NCBI GenBank assembly: GCA_047495785.1 | Contig: JBLDXI010000024.1 | Span: 3,968,001 to 4,032,000, forward strand | DNA: 64,000 nt | Direction: 5' to 3' | DNA from: Lepidodermella squamata | Taxonomy: Eukaryota > Gastrotricha | Shown here: positions 50,833 through 64,000 of the stretch, in pieces | Position numbering within the stretch: position 1 is the stretch's first letter | Layout of the letters: every line of letters begins with the position of its first letter | Made by a program: the position numbers and the translations under genes | Notes under the pieces: generated by a model | Told to the model about the DNA's origin: nothing | Database searches by the model: none | What the model saw: the letters and a program-made list of their open reading frames with translations, nothing else

Positions 50833-52344
50833 TTATTTCGCGGGATGGCAATGGCTCCACCTTACCAACATTTGAATTAAATTACGGCTCAAAAATAGCC
50901 AATGTGTCATTTTCACTGGGTTTTCTCTACGGTTAGATTCAACGGTAATAAGCAAAGACGTGCACACTGTACATGTCTGTTTACGATAGCCAGCATCGTA
51001 AAATCGTGTTCCCAATAGCATTTTCGCACCGTATCCTACAAAGATACTACCACCAACAGTGAATGCTAAAACAGCAGCGGTAAGATCAAGCAATCGAATT
51101 AAGTTGATGCCAGTATTAGCCCCCCGTGCAAAGACTCGCATTTTCGCGATCTTAAGAGTTGCCAGAAAACAAGCTGATAGGGTGTACACTGTCAAAAGCG
51201 CACAAATGACCATAAAAGCTACAACAATATTAATAAGATACACCTCTTGTGCGGTTCGAGGTATCAGGGAGAAAATCAAGGTGAGAACAACAGCCATTGA
51301 CAGATTCACAGTTACGCAGAACGTCGGACGGTCCGGGTGGTGTGGATCCATGATTAAGCCGACAATTTGCAGGAGGAATAAGGTAGTGGTCGGGATGAAA
51401 ACATTTCCGACGTAGTACTGATATTTCCGCTTAATGGTGAGTATTAGTGTCACATGATGAAACCCGCCAGCATCTGATGAAGAGCCGTTGAAGCTGATAA
51501 ACGTCCATATGTCGTCGTCTCGCAGTGGCTTATACCCAGGTTGAACGCCAACGCTATCGATGATAATCTCAACTTCATTGAGGACATTTTCGTTTTCGAT
51601 TTCGAACGTGCAAGTTGCGTAGTCGAAGGGGAATTTTGTGTAGCTGAAGTTGAAACAAACCGATATAAGAGGGCGCACGCAGTAAATAATAAATCGAGGT
51701 CCTCCGATTCGAAATGGGCGAACTTTTATCAACCTCTCGCTGGAAAAAAACATGGCAAATCACGAAAATAGTCCTTCAAATTCATAACGAACTCTCTCAA
51801 TGGTCGTGATTCGCCAATAGCGTTGATATGTTGCATATCCGGCCACCATACTGAATCAGACGGAATTTCAAACTGGACTCGGTCAAGAATATCCTGAGGC
51901 TGGTATTCGTAGCCATACAGCAAATCCGACCTAATGTCCCTACCGCAGGGCATAACCCAGAATATACGGAAAACCATCGAAACTGTCATGCTTTTCAAGA
52001 AAAAGCAATTAATAGCATCATAATCATCTTCAGAATGGCAACCTCATCGATAAATCGTCGACATTGTTGATTTGAAGAATCGATGCCATTAGGTAGCTTT
52101 TGATTGGGTCACTGAAATTGCCGGACCTCAAGTGCCACTCTGAAGGCAAATTGTTCGATTTAGCAATTGGACAGAGATGGAAAAATCGATCGCGAAAAAT
52201 GTTGGCGTAACTCATGTTGACACTGAAATCTTCGTCATCTCTGATGATGAATTTCGTTACGTTTTTGCCCATCGCTTGTCCATTTGTCGCAATTGCAGTA
52301 AACGTATTGACAATGAGACCAGCAACAAGGTAATGTCCAATCAT
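50833..52344 (-). CDS. Cys-loop ligand-gated ion channel subunit, copy 3
   Basis: Exons 52344-52043, 51990-51793 and 51739-50833 encode 468 residues. Exons 1 and 2 match the other copies in length. Exon 3 is longer: where copies 1 and 2 stop just after GAKML, this one reads on for about 59 residues (GTRFYDAGYRKQ and onward). Signal peptide MIGHYLVAGLIVNTFTAIAT; loop A WWPDMQH; Cys-loop CFNFSYTKFPFDYATC; four membrane segments. The added tail follows M4 and would be extracellular by family topology. Sequence is closer to copy 1 in M1-M2 and to copy 2 in M3-M4, which hints at gene conversion. Confidence 0.92.
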
Positions 52345-53860
52345 TGTAATATGCGAGGAAATCAGTGCGGTATAGTATCACTTTTTATTCGAGGATCATT
52401 AAAAGCGCAGCAACGAATGCCACGGCCACGAATTCCTATTTTTTGCAGTATGCGATGATATTTATTATCCGGATTGCGGCAAGTTGCTATTTCCGCTTAT
52501 TTTGAGGTTAAGATGCACATATTCTAGAAGCATCTAATAAAAAAACGCAGACATTCTGATCTTTCTTATTTACCTTTTTTAAGGATGATTATATTGATTA
52601 TCCGGATCAAATGTGAGAGTACGCCCTAAGACAAATTAGTGATTCAAAAGCCGGTGCTCAAAAGTTCAGCAGCATTGAGTTGATCTGGTAATATTTAGGT
52701 CGAGAGAAGAAATTATTTTCTAAGCCCTTTCCATATAGATTCATCTAAGCATACAATGCAAATTATTGTCCTTGTGAAAGGTTAGAGACCGTGGGGACAA
52801 GCAACCTTACGTATCAACATTTCACATTAAATTCGAATTTGTGATCGTAATTATTGTCGATCCCGTTGATAATTTGGCCAAGTCGAGCATTCTACTATTG
52901 CTTTGCTTCGTAAAACTGACGGTTTATTGTTCACAAGGGAGGCATTGTTCTTCAAGGTCAATTAGTACAATTGCCTGCCATAGTTTTCCTGCACGGAATG
53001 AGAACGGCTTTAACAAAAATAGCCGAAAAAATCATCTTCAAATGTAATTCGAACGCATAAATGGATACTGTTGGCCTATGCTTTCTTGCGTGAGCCTTGC
53101 TTCTATTTTTTTAGCTCAATATAGAATCAAAAGAGCGGCTATCAGCCATCAATGAGTAAAGTCAGTTTTCCGCCGAGCCTGGTTTCGTGACGACTTACGC
53201 CGTAAAATTTGTAAATATTTCATTAATTCGGAATGAGCGCAAAGTTCTCATTTCGGATTTCGGGTTAAAAAGGAAGGAAATTTACGCTGTGAGCTAATAA
53301 CCTTATTCTCGCGACAGATTTGTACTTAGAGCTTAAAACAGTTGAAGAAAAACAGTGTTGGTGTGAAGAAACGGCAATAAATGATATCTGATTCTACCAC
53401 CTAGATGGAATCTCCTGGTGGCTGCCCTCCATAGACAATTTGAATGTGCCAGTTTTCGAATACTGGCCCGCTTTCAATATAAAACTGCTGCTTGTTCTGG
53501 TACTTCAGGTACTTCAAGGATAATGAGAGGTTAACGAGAAGCTATAGCTTTTCGAAACAAAAAGACACGATTGGAAAAATGCCATATTTTTATTTGTGGA
53601 ACAATATTTGAATTTCGTCGCAATATTCACTATACGACAACAATAATATTTCATTTAATTTATTCTTTATAGATAATTTTTATCTTTTACCACGCAATCC
53701 ACAAAAAAGTGCGATCTCTTTGAGAAATAATGGACGATCATAAACCATCACCAGGAATGGAGAAAATTAAACGCAAGAATATTCAGCAGTTTGCACACCT
53801 TCCGCCTAACGTGCAGAAAAATACCTGAGTGATCGAAAAAAATCCGCCTTAATATTTCGC
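52345..53860. other. Region between channel copy 3 and GARS1
   Basis: 52370-53060 repeats the 5' flank seen upstream of channel copies 1 and 2. 53060-53860 shows no gene, RNA or repeat that I recognise. Confidence 0.55.
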
Positions 53861-56220
53861 TTATTCCTTTTCCGTAGCCTCCTGTTGAACGAAATGCGGG
53901 TACTTATCGTAGACCTCCTTCCAAAGGGTACGACCCGATGCAAGACCCTTCATCACGACGGCAACGTCATCAACCGGCAAGCGGACCTGTTCCATGGTGA
54001 TCAAATCACGCAGGGTGACTGTATTTTTGGTCAGCGTATCGAAATCAATGGTAACAGCGAACGGGATGCCGAGCTGGTCGGTACGCGCGTAACGCCTGCC
54101 GATCGCACCGCTGGCATCGTCGATTTTGTGGCTCAAATCCTCCTTTCGCAACGCCTCGGAAATTCGCTTGATGAACGGGTTGAACTCGTCTTTCGATGAC
54201 AGCGGCAAAATCGAGCACTTGTAAGGCGCGATAATTGGCGGCAGGGTGAGGTAAGTCCTAGCCTCGTCACCCTCGCGAACGCGGAAGTTGTGTTCGAAAA
54301 CGGCGTACATAATACGGCCGATACCGAAGGACGGCTCGATAACAGCCGGGACGAAATCTTCGACTTGAACAGTTTTCTGGGCACGTTTCACCGATAACAT
54401 CTCCTTTTCCAAGTCGAACTCAGCACCATCCTCCACCTTAACCTTAATGGCGCCAGCGCCGTTGTTGATTTTCTTATCCAACTCATTGACTTCGTCAACG
54501 GAAAGCGAACTGAGCTGTTTCACGATCTTGTTAACATCCGCCTTAAATTTCTTGGCAATCGCGCCCTTGTTTGGCACAACCTCGACAATATCGATAGTTT
54601 TCGACTTCTCCAAGTGGCGCTGGGCCATCAAACGAGCACCAGTCGCTTTCGAGTGCTGAGTCAAGTCGAAGCAAGAACGATCGGCGCAGCCGACGCATTC
54701 AACCCAACCGTAAGAGGTGAGACACTCAGCGTCCCAGCAATCAGAAGCGTAATGAGCCATTTCGTTTGACATGTGTTGCCTGAATCGGAAACGTTTCGGG
54801 TCAACGCCGACCTTGGTCATGAACAAATAAACACGGGCGAGGAAGTAGCCGAGGGTTTGGTTGTTAACCAGCTTCTTGTCAACAGCATCGCCAAATTTCC
54901 ATTTCTCAGCAGGTTTGCCGTCCATTTGATTGCAAGCAGAGTACAACATAACTTCAACATCTCGAACTGAGTCGAAACTCGGGTGCGACTTATCGATCGG
55001 GTCGCAGAAGTGTTCGATTTCAGCCATGGTGAATTCACGAACTCGAATAATGCCCGATCGCGGCGAGATTTCATTTCGGAACGAGTTACCAATTTGAGCG
55101 GCCGCGAATGGCAATCGGTTTTGATTGAATGTATACAAACGAGCAAAGTTGACAAAGATACCCTGAGCAGTTTCAGGCCTGAGATAACCGCGAACATTAC
55201 CAACAGGGCCGATTGAGGTTTTGAACATCAAATTGAATTCTTCGGGTGGGGTGAGAGGGTTGCCGGCTGAGGATTTCATGCCAAACCTTTGAATAACTTC
55301 TTCCATCTCTTTGCCACTCAAGTTGTCGATTTTTGGCAACAAATCTTCCGCAGCTTTTTTAACGTCTTCGGGGGTTTTCTTGTTGGCAATAAGCGCTTCA
55401 AGATTGGCTTCGATCAAATGATCAGCACGGAAGCAATCGCCGGTAACTGAATCTTTGCACATAAAATCGGCGAAACGATCAACGTGACCAGATGCCCTAT
55501 TACAGCAGCACATTAATTAATCGAACTAAGCTGAAAATAAAAAATTTACTTGAGAACAGGTTCAGGCGTCAACATGGAACAGTCAACTTCCAACATCTGC
55601 TCTTCAAGAACAAAGTGGCTCCGCCAAAATTGAAGTACATTTTGCTTGACAGCGCAGCCCATCGGACCGTAGTCATACAGGCCTTGAACACCACCATAGA
55701 TACCGAAAGATTGATCATAAAAGAATCGCTGCTTTAACAAATCCTCCAGCTTGAGACGATCGAACGCAGGGCCGGTGTGGTTTTTGGCAGCCAGTTCCAA
55801 TTCCTAAGACGCATCAGAGATTAGTACGGCATATATTAAGAGCTTATAATCAAAGGTTATTACCTTATCTTCAAGAATTTTCTTACGATGTTTCAGCTCG
55901 GAAACCGCGGCCATTACTTCCATTTCGGGGGACTTTTTCTCCTTTAATGACCGAACCAAATCGCCCTGCTCTTTGACACGAGCACGGAATGGGGCCAAAA
56001 TCTTTTCCGCTTCTTCCGACATTGTTTTTCTAAATTTATCTAAAAGACGCTCTTTTAGTTTTTTGGATCCCCATTTAGGTGGAGTGGTCAACAACAAAGT
56101 CGAAGTAGAATGGAACGCACGCCGATTACATTGAGAAACACAACGATGTAATAAAATACCAGCCACCGGTTTAGTGCAACGATAAAACTGATTGATTAGA
56201 ACATTGAGGGTAAAATACAT
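53861..56220 (-). CDS. GARS1: Glycyl-tRNA synthetase, likely dual cytosolic/mitochondrial
   Basis: Class II synthetase charging tRNA-Gly. Exons 56220-55864, 55803-55550 and 55496-53861 encode 748 residues. The first ATG gives an Arg-rich, acid-poor leader ([18 protein letters not shown]) typical of mitochondrial import. An internal ATG at 56022 ([12 protein letters not shown]) would give the cytosolic form, as known for this family. A WHEP domain follows ([20 protein letters not shown]). Catalytic motifs: [16 protein letters not shown], motif 2 [10 protein letters not shown] and motif 3 [18 protein letters not shown]. The anticodon-binding domain is C-terminal. The introns are 60 and 53 nt. 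Four tRNA-Gly(CCC) substrates are encoded in the same window, probably by coincidence. Confidence 0.97.
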
Positions 56221-59015
<2,795 letters not shown>

Positions 59016-59167
59016 GAATCTGACAAAATTTCTGTGTTAATTCATTCAAGATTTCCAACTTCTTCTTCGTCACTGTTTTACGTGTAAATAACCGTATGAA
59101 TTCAATAAAGTTAATTTCTACGTCTACTAATTATTTTGTTTTCAATTTAGAGGGTTTATATTGAACG

Positions 59168-61634
59168 ATGCAGTCTGTTTATCGCCGATTTGCGAGTACT
59201 CTTCCGCGGCAAAGTTCCAATGCTAATACTTGGAAAAATTTGGCTCCCAAGGTGAAGAATTTTGTGGAGGAAAGTGCTAGAATTTGCGGCCCTCGAGACA
59301 TACACGTTTGTAACGGCTCTGAAGAAGAAAGGAAGTTACTAATTGACCAGATGTTAGCTACTGGAATGGTGAAAAAGGTGATTAAAACAAATTGATAAAA
59401 CAGGCAAATATGTAATATTAAAATTTCCAGGTCCCGAAGCTTGATAATTGCTACTTAGCAAGAACAGATCCGAGAGATGTAGCCAGAGTCGAGTCGAAAA
59501 CTGTTATCGCAACTAAAAAGAAGGAAGATACAGTCCCTACCCCGAAAAATGGAGTGAAAGGCGAACTTGGTATCTGGATGTCGCCTGATGAATTGGACCG
59601 GCAGTGTAAACAACGTTTTCCTAATTCAATGGCCGGTCGTACCATGTAAATTTATGAAATGAATAAATCGTTGAAAGACGAATTTTATTTCGTAAAGGTA
59701 CGTGATACCGTATTCGATGGGACCGGTCGGTTCGCCCCTATCGAAGATCGGCATTGAACTGACTGATTCGCCGTACGTAGTCGCTTCAATGCGAATTATG
59801 ACGCGAATCGGCGATAATGTGTTGGAAGCCCTTCGTAATGACGATTTCGTTCGGTGTCTTCACTCAGTCGGCCGCCCGCTGCCGCTGACTGAGAATCTTG
59901 TGTCTAACTGGCCTTGCAATCCTGAGCAAACGCTGATTTCTCACATTCCTGATCGCATGGAGATACGTTCGTTCGGATCGGGTTATGGAGGAAATTCTCT
60001 TCTAGGCAAAAAATGCTTTGCCCTTCGATTGGGGTCTGTGATCGCAAAACAAGAAGGATGGCTGGCAGGTAAATTTTCAATCCGGCTTAAAATATTAATT
60101 TCTGATCACTTGGAGGGCTGGGATCGTACATTTATAAATTTGTTATAAAAAAAACTTTTTTTTTTGCACGCATTTGGGTTTTATAGAGCTGATGAGACTG
60201 ATAAGACTGATAATACTGTTAGTGATTAATATATAAAATATACCAAGTTTTCTTATAACAAATTTATTAACGTACGATCACAGCCCCCTTAATCTCACTT
60301 GAAAAGTTTGTCTGCAAATTCGGGTTTTTTCATTTGATTTTAATTGTTTTTGAAGGCTCAATTTCGGTCTTAAAATTCTCATTCTGGCTGTAGTTTTTCG
60401 ATAAGCCAGAATTAAATTAAATCAATATTTTAGTTGAGATTGACGTGTTATACTCGTTTTTTATTTTATGCGATATTTTTTATTCTAGAGCACATGCTAA
60501 TCTTGGGCATAACGAATCCGAAAGGCGTTAAACGATACGTCGCAGCTGCTTTTCCATCCGCTTGCGGCAAAACGAATCTCGCAATGCTGACCCCAACCCT
60601 GCCCGGCTATAAAGTCGAATGTGTCGGCGACGATATCGCCTGGATGCGATTCGACCGTCAAACCGGCGAGTTGCGGGCGATCAATCCGGAGGCCGGGTTT
60701 TTCGGAGTCGCCCCTGGTACTTCGACCGAAACTAACCCGAACGCGTTGGAAGTCACTCGCCACAACACTTTGTTCACTAACGTCGCCGAAACAAGTGATG
60801 GCGAGGTTTGGTGGGAGGGCAAGACTAGAAACCCGCCGACCGGGGTTAAAATCACCGACTGGCTTGGTAAGGAATGGACCCCGGCTTCTAAAACACCCGC
60901 CGCTCATCCTAATTCGCGATTTTGCACCCCGGCCAGTCAGTGCCGAATTATCGACCCGAAATGGGAAGACCCGGCTGGTGTCCCGATTTCGGCCATTCTT
61001 TTCGGCGGCCGACGACCTGAGGGTATTCCGCTGGTCTATGAAGCGCTGAACTGGCAACACGGTGTTTTCGTGGGTGCCTGTATGAAGTCTGAGGTGACAG
61101 CGGCGGCGCAAGATGTCAAGGCGAAAGAAATTCGACACGATCCTTTCGCAATGAAACCGTTTTTCGGCTACAATTTCGGCAAATATGTCGATCACTGGCT
61201 TTCGATGGAACAGCCAGGTAAGCAAAAACATATATTTTAAGGAGGATTTTTTATTTCATTTTTTTCTAGGCCGTAAAATGCCGAAGGTATTTCATGTCAA
61301 TTGGTTCCGAAAAGACCCAAAAACCGGCGCGTTCTTATGGCCGGGCTATGGTGAAAATTCCCGAGTTATGGACTGGGTTTTGCGTAGAATTGATGGCGAA
61401 GACATTGCCCGACCCTCTCCTATCGGCAATCTACCCATCCCTGGCTCGATAAATACCAACGGCTTGAACCAGCGCGTCGATTTCGACGAATTATTCCGCT
61501 TGCCAAAAGATTTTTGGCTGAAAGAAGCCGCCGATATCGAGAGCTACATGCGAAACCAGGCGGAAAGCGACCTTCCGGCCGCGTTTTGGACGCAACTTGA
61601 CTCTCTAAAACGTCGCATTGCCAACGAAATGTGA
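59168..61634 (+). CDS. PCK: Phosphoenolpyruvate carboxykinase (GTP), probably mitochondrial
   Basis: Converts oxaloacetate and GTP to phosphoenolpyruvate, GDP and CO2 in gluconeogenesis and glyceroneogenesis. Exons 59168-59377, 59431-59645, 59698-60068, 60489-61217 and 61270-61634 encode 629 residues; phases 0, 2, 1, 1 close. The first residues ([17 protein letters not shown]) are Arg/Ser-rich and acid-free, suggesting a mitochondrial presequence. Family blocks: [20 protein letters not shown], the PEPCK signature [12 protein letters not shown] (P-loop with the reactive Cys), [38 protein letters not shown] and [14 protein letters not shown]. It lies 152 nt after PRPF4B on the same strand. Confidence 0.97.
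60069..60488 (+). other. PCK intron 3
   Basis: 420-nt intron, much longer than its 52-53 nt neighbours. It contains homopolymer runs near 60150 and three to four GATGAGACT-like units at 60186-60222. An inverted pair (TTTATAAATTTGTTAT near 60130 and ATAACAAATTTATTAA near 60256) could fold, hinting at a decayed insertion. Confidence 0.45.
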
Positions 61635-62716
61635 AAACCGTGTTTATTTATAGCGTCGTCTTGTTAAAACAGCGTCTGAAATCTCGACGTCTGCGGAATT
61701 GAGCGCGCTTTGTCTTAAGCGTGCTGTAAAATGCAATTAGACCGCTAGAAATGCCGGATTTACTACCACTACTTTATTTGTTTTGTCTCTTTGAATGAAT
61801 GAAAGAATGATGAATGAATGAATGAATGAACATTTTGCTGAAACTACTTATAGTCGTGTTTTACAAACACAAACTGGCGCCGCTCTTTTTTCATAGTTTG
61901 ACTGATACCTTTTGCGGCTAGATCTGGTCCGGTATGTTGAGTACAAACAGAATATGCAACGCCTCGAGGCTTTTTTAGTAATGCTCACATTCAATTTTCG
62001 CGGTCGCGTGCAATCTAAAACCGCATTATTTCTCTTATTTAGTGATCACTGGTTTTTTCAAAAATAGTAAACTTACCTCTTGTATCTTCTTGCCTTGGGC
62101 TGAAATCTCTGAACAATGCGTTGTGAATCGAAAAATTGTGAAAAGATTTATTTATCTACTACTAACCTTTTTTATTGTGATGATGACCACATTTTTGTGG
62201 AAGGGATTAGCATTTTTTGGTGAAAGATAACTATGTACCAACCACTAACAATCCGGTTTGAGATCAGTGCAATTCCAATTCATCTGTGTATAAAATGCGC
62301 GTTTTCAGATGAAAATTTCATATTTTTTATTTTGCAATTACTAGGATCATTTTTTTTACATGGCGCTATTCCGCCTGAATTTGATACCTTGCATTTGAAG
62401 GAAGCAACTTTATAAATTCAGGTGAGGCCTTTTTTATTTTTTTCTACCGCTTAAATGCTTACTAGGAGGCATTTCTTGTCTACATTAACACATTTTTTGA
62501 ATATAATTCGAAAAATGGATGGCAGAAAAAGTTAAAAGTAGCTAAATATTCCTCCTTAAAAAATTTTAATATTTTTTATCTGCTATGAATTTGACGGAAA
62601 AGGATAAAGAAATTTGGAAATCGCTCGTTTCAATGAGAAATACGCCTTCGGATTAATTTCATAAAAAGATTCCGGTTTTCGCACTGTTTCTTTCCTAATT
62701 TTTGTCTTTTTTTAAG
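61635..62716. repeat. Intergenic region with a TGAA microsatellite
   Basis: 61791-61830 is an imperfect (TGAA)n run. The rest is AT-rich without recognisable genes. Just before 62717 the sequence TCTTTTTTTAAG could be a 3' splice site for a 5' UTR exon or a trans-spliced leader. Confidence 0.55.
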
Positions 62717-64000
62717 ATGGATGACCATGCCTTATCGATCAGCGTTGAGCAGTTGCAGCAAGTTCGTCGCGAACAGCGCGATCACTTGATGTCCCTCCCC
62801 CAACGGCGCAAACTCGCAAAACTCGCGTCCTGCCGACACTGCGACGTAACCGGATGCCGCTGCCCCGGTTGGATCCCGGCCTCAGCTGACTCAGTCCAAG
62901 ACTCTGAGGTCGAAAGCCGCGCCTCATCAAGCGATGTCTCCGTTCAACAGAACTGTAAAACGTGTCATCACGAGCTAGACGACCACGGCTGTTCAGATTT
63001 AACCGACAAAAATCAAGACGCAATTTTCGGACTGGTCTGCCTGAGTCAAGACGTTGTCTCCCTGTACAGCTCCGTTCAAAATCAAACCGACCCAGATGCG
63101 AAACAAATTTATTTCTACGTCTACAAGCAACTTCGGCGTTGTTTAGACACCCTAACCCTACCTAGTCAGCCGATTTTCAAACCAAGCCCGCCCTTCGAAC
63201 AAGCGCCATCGATTTGCCGGCTACTCGCGAATTTCGTCGTGTATCACGGTATGGAAGACGGCCAACAACTAGCCGCGTTATTCCTCGACGTTTTCGACGT
63301 GTGGCAAATCCCGTTTCCCGGCCAGTTAGTCGCGAAATTGAACTCAAAAGAATTGAAGGAGTACTATGAAGAATGCGTCCTCGACAACACCGAGCTGCTG
63401 AGTTACTACCGAACTTTCTACAGCCAGTGGTTGTGTCACTGTCGAATTCCGGCGATTTCAGCCCGGCTGAGCCTACCATGCTGGCGGGCGACGTCCGTTT
63501 TCGGTCAGAAATTACTGCGAGCTGTTTTCCCGTTATTTCGAGAAGACCTCATCGCGCAATGCAAGGCTGAAAAATCGCAGCGAGATTTGGTCGCGAAACT
63601 AGTCAAATTCCTCAACCTCATGCAGTCCGACTTCCAATCGGCGAAAAATGACGACGATTGCGAGTGGTTCTCCGCCAATTACAGTTTGAACGGTTTCAAC
63701 CCGAAATTTCTACAAAGCCCGGCCTTGATCGACTCGGGTGTGCAGGTCCAACAGCCGCAAATCGATGAGAAAAAGCCACAAGTCACGGGGCGGAAGCGAC
63801 GTGGCTCAACTTCCGGCTATCAATCCGGCGCTGGGAAGCACTCGAAACACGACCATGAACCTGATTCTCACGTACCGGGTGATGTCCCATCGAAAGTTTT
63901 GACCGAAATTCTGAAAGAAAACCCGTTGCTAAGCGCGCCTCAAACGCCTCATTCGTTGAATCCGCACTTATTGGCTATTGCCTTGCGTGATGAGAGGGCC
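62717..64000 (+). CDS. KAT2A: KAT2A/KAT2B (GCN5/PCAF) histone acetyltransferase, N-terminal part
   Basis: Catalytic subunit of SAGA/ATAC complexes; only the N-terminal PCAF homology region is inside the window (428 codons, open to the edge). Seen: RRKLAKLASCRHCDVTGCRCPGW, then CKTCHHELDDHGC, the Cys/His pattern of the PCAF_N domain. Next come AKQIYFYVYKQLRRCL, WLCHCRIP and ATSVFGQKLLRAVFPLFRE, all matching the family order. A Ser/Lys-rich linker (GRKRRGSTSGYQSGAGKHSKH) leads to GDVPSKVLTEILKENPLL, which precedes the acetyltransferase fold. The catalytic GNAT and bromodomain lie beyond 64000. No intron occurs in this part. The start is the first ATG of the frame. Confidence 0.95.
   Translation, partial: MDDHALSISVEQLQQVRREQRDHLMSLPQRRKLAKLASCRHCDVTGCRCPGWIPASADSVQDSEVESRASSSDVSVQQNCKTCHHELDDHGCSDLTDKNQDAIFGLVCLSQDVVSLYSSVQNQTDPDAKQIYFYVYKQLRRCLDTLTLPSQPIFKPSPPFEQAPSICRLLANFVVYHGMEDGQQLAALFLDVFDVWQIPFPGQLVAKLNSKELKEYYEECVLDNTELLSYYRTFYSQWLCHCRIPAISARLSLPCWRATSVFGQKLLRAVFPLFREDLIAQCKAEKSQRDLVAKLVKFLNLMQSDFQSAKNDDDCEWFSANYSLNGFNPKFLQSPALIDSGVQVQQPQIDEKKPQVTGRKRRGSTSGYQSGAGKHSKHDHEPDSHVPGDVPSKVLTEILKENPLLSAPQTPHSLNPHLLAIALRDERA

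Larger units (their letters stand above)
46805..53060. repeat. Tandem duplication of a U5-plus-channel unit
   Basis: U5 copy E with channel 2, and U5 copy F with channel 3, occur in the same order and strand with similar spacers. Shared spacer blocks include CAATGCGCAAGT, GGCTCAACTGTTC and GGATTTGTAAAAATC. Offsets are 3234 nt for U5 and 3658 nt for the channel starts, so about 420 nt were gained or lost between copies. Channel copy 1 near 13 kb lacks a U5 neighbour. Confidence 0.85.

Noticed and set aside
60497-61231. 244-codon minus-strand frame
   Set aside because: Antisense of the main PCK exon, with no domain of its own.
62739-63479. Minus-strand frames opposite KAT2
   Set aside because: Shadows of a long, high-CG coding exon; the plus strand encodes a clear PCAF_N domain.

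Overview
The window is nuclear DNA of a compact invertebrate animal genome. Almost every gene has GT-AG introns, many only 50-60 nt long, and the proteins are clearly metazoan (Cys-loop channels, a GABA-B-like receptor, PRPF4B, TBC1D30, KAT2/GCN5). Motile-cilium genes (IQCA1/DRC11, CLUAP1/IFT38, VWA3A) argue against a nematode. I cannot name the species. Several same-strand neighbours are only 51-164 nt apart, with a pyrimidine-rich AG just before the downstream ATG. That layout resembles operons resolved by spliced-leader trans-splicing, but no leader RNA is visible here.

Layout. 1-3921 (-): IQCA1/DRC11, running off the left edge, with two apparently extra in-frame exons. 4287-10022 (+): tight cluster of an F-box/ankyrin gene, CCNQ and PRPF18; the last PRPF18 intron holds decayed LINE and pogo/Tigger remnants. 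10476-11386 (-): small unknown gene. 12876-14213 (-): Cys-loop channel copy 1. 16737-17552 (+): Myb/SANT-like DNA-binding protein. 17725-19108 (-): unknown coiled-coil protein. 19964-21276 (+): unknown P/Q-rich protein. 22203-29910 (-): cluster CTU1-PEX11-TBC1D30. 30758-46082 (+): CLUAP1 followed by VWA3A.

The introns of VWA3A are crowded. Intron 7 and intron 9 each carry a set of tRNA and U5 snRNA genes with tRNA-Gly(CCC) genes facing inward at both ends. Introns 8 and 9 also contain two protein genes on the opposite strand, an unknown one and an intronless GABA-B-like receptor. Downstream (46541-53060) lie one more tRNA-Arg, two more U5 genes and two more Cys-loop channel genes, arranged as a tandem U5-plus-channel duplication. 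In total I find nine tRNA genes and six intact-looking U5 genes. All six U5 genes share one upstream promoter block at a fixed distance.

53861-56220 (-): glycyl-tRNA synthetase with probable dual mitochondrial/cytosolic starts. 57075-59015 (+): intronless PRPF4B kinase. 59168-61634 (+): PEPCK with a likely mitochondrial presequence. 62717-64000 (+): N-terminal part of KAT2/GCN5, running off the right edge.

Exon boundaries were placed by reading frame, splice consensus and remembered family sequence. Phases close without frame error in every multi-exon gene listed. No transcript, database or alignment was available.
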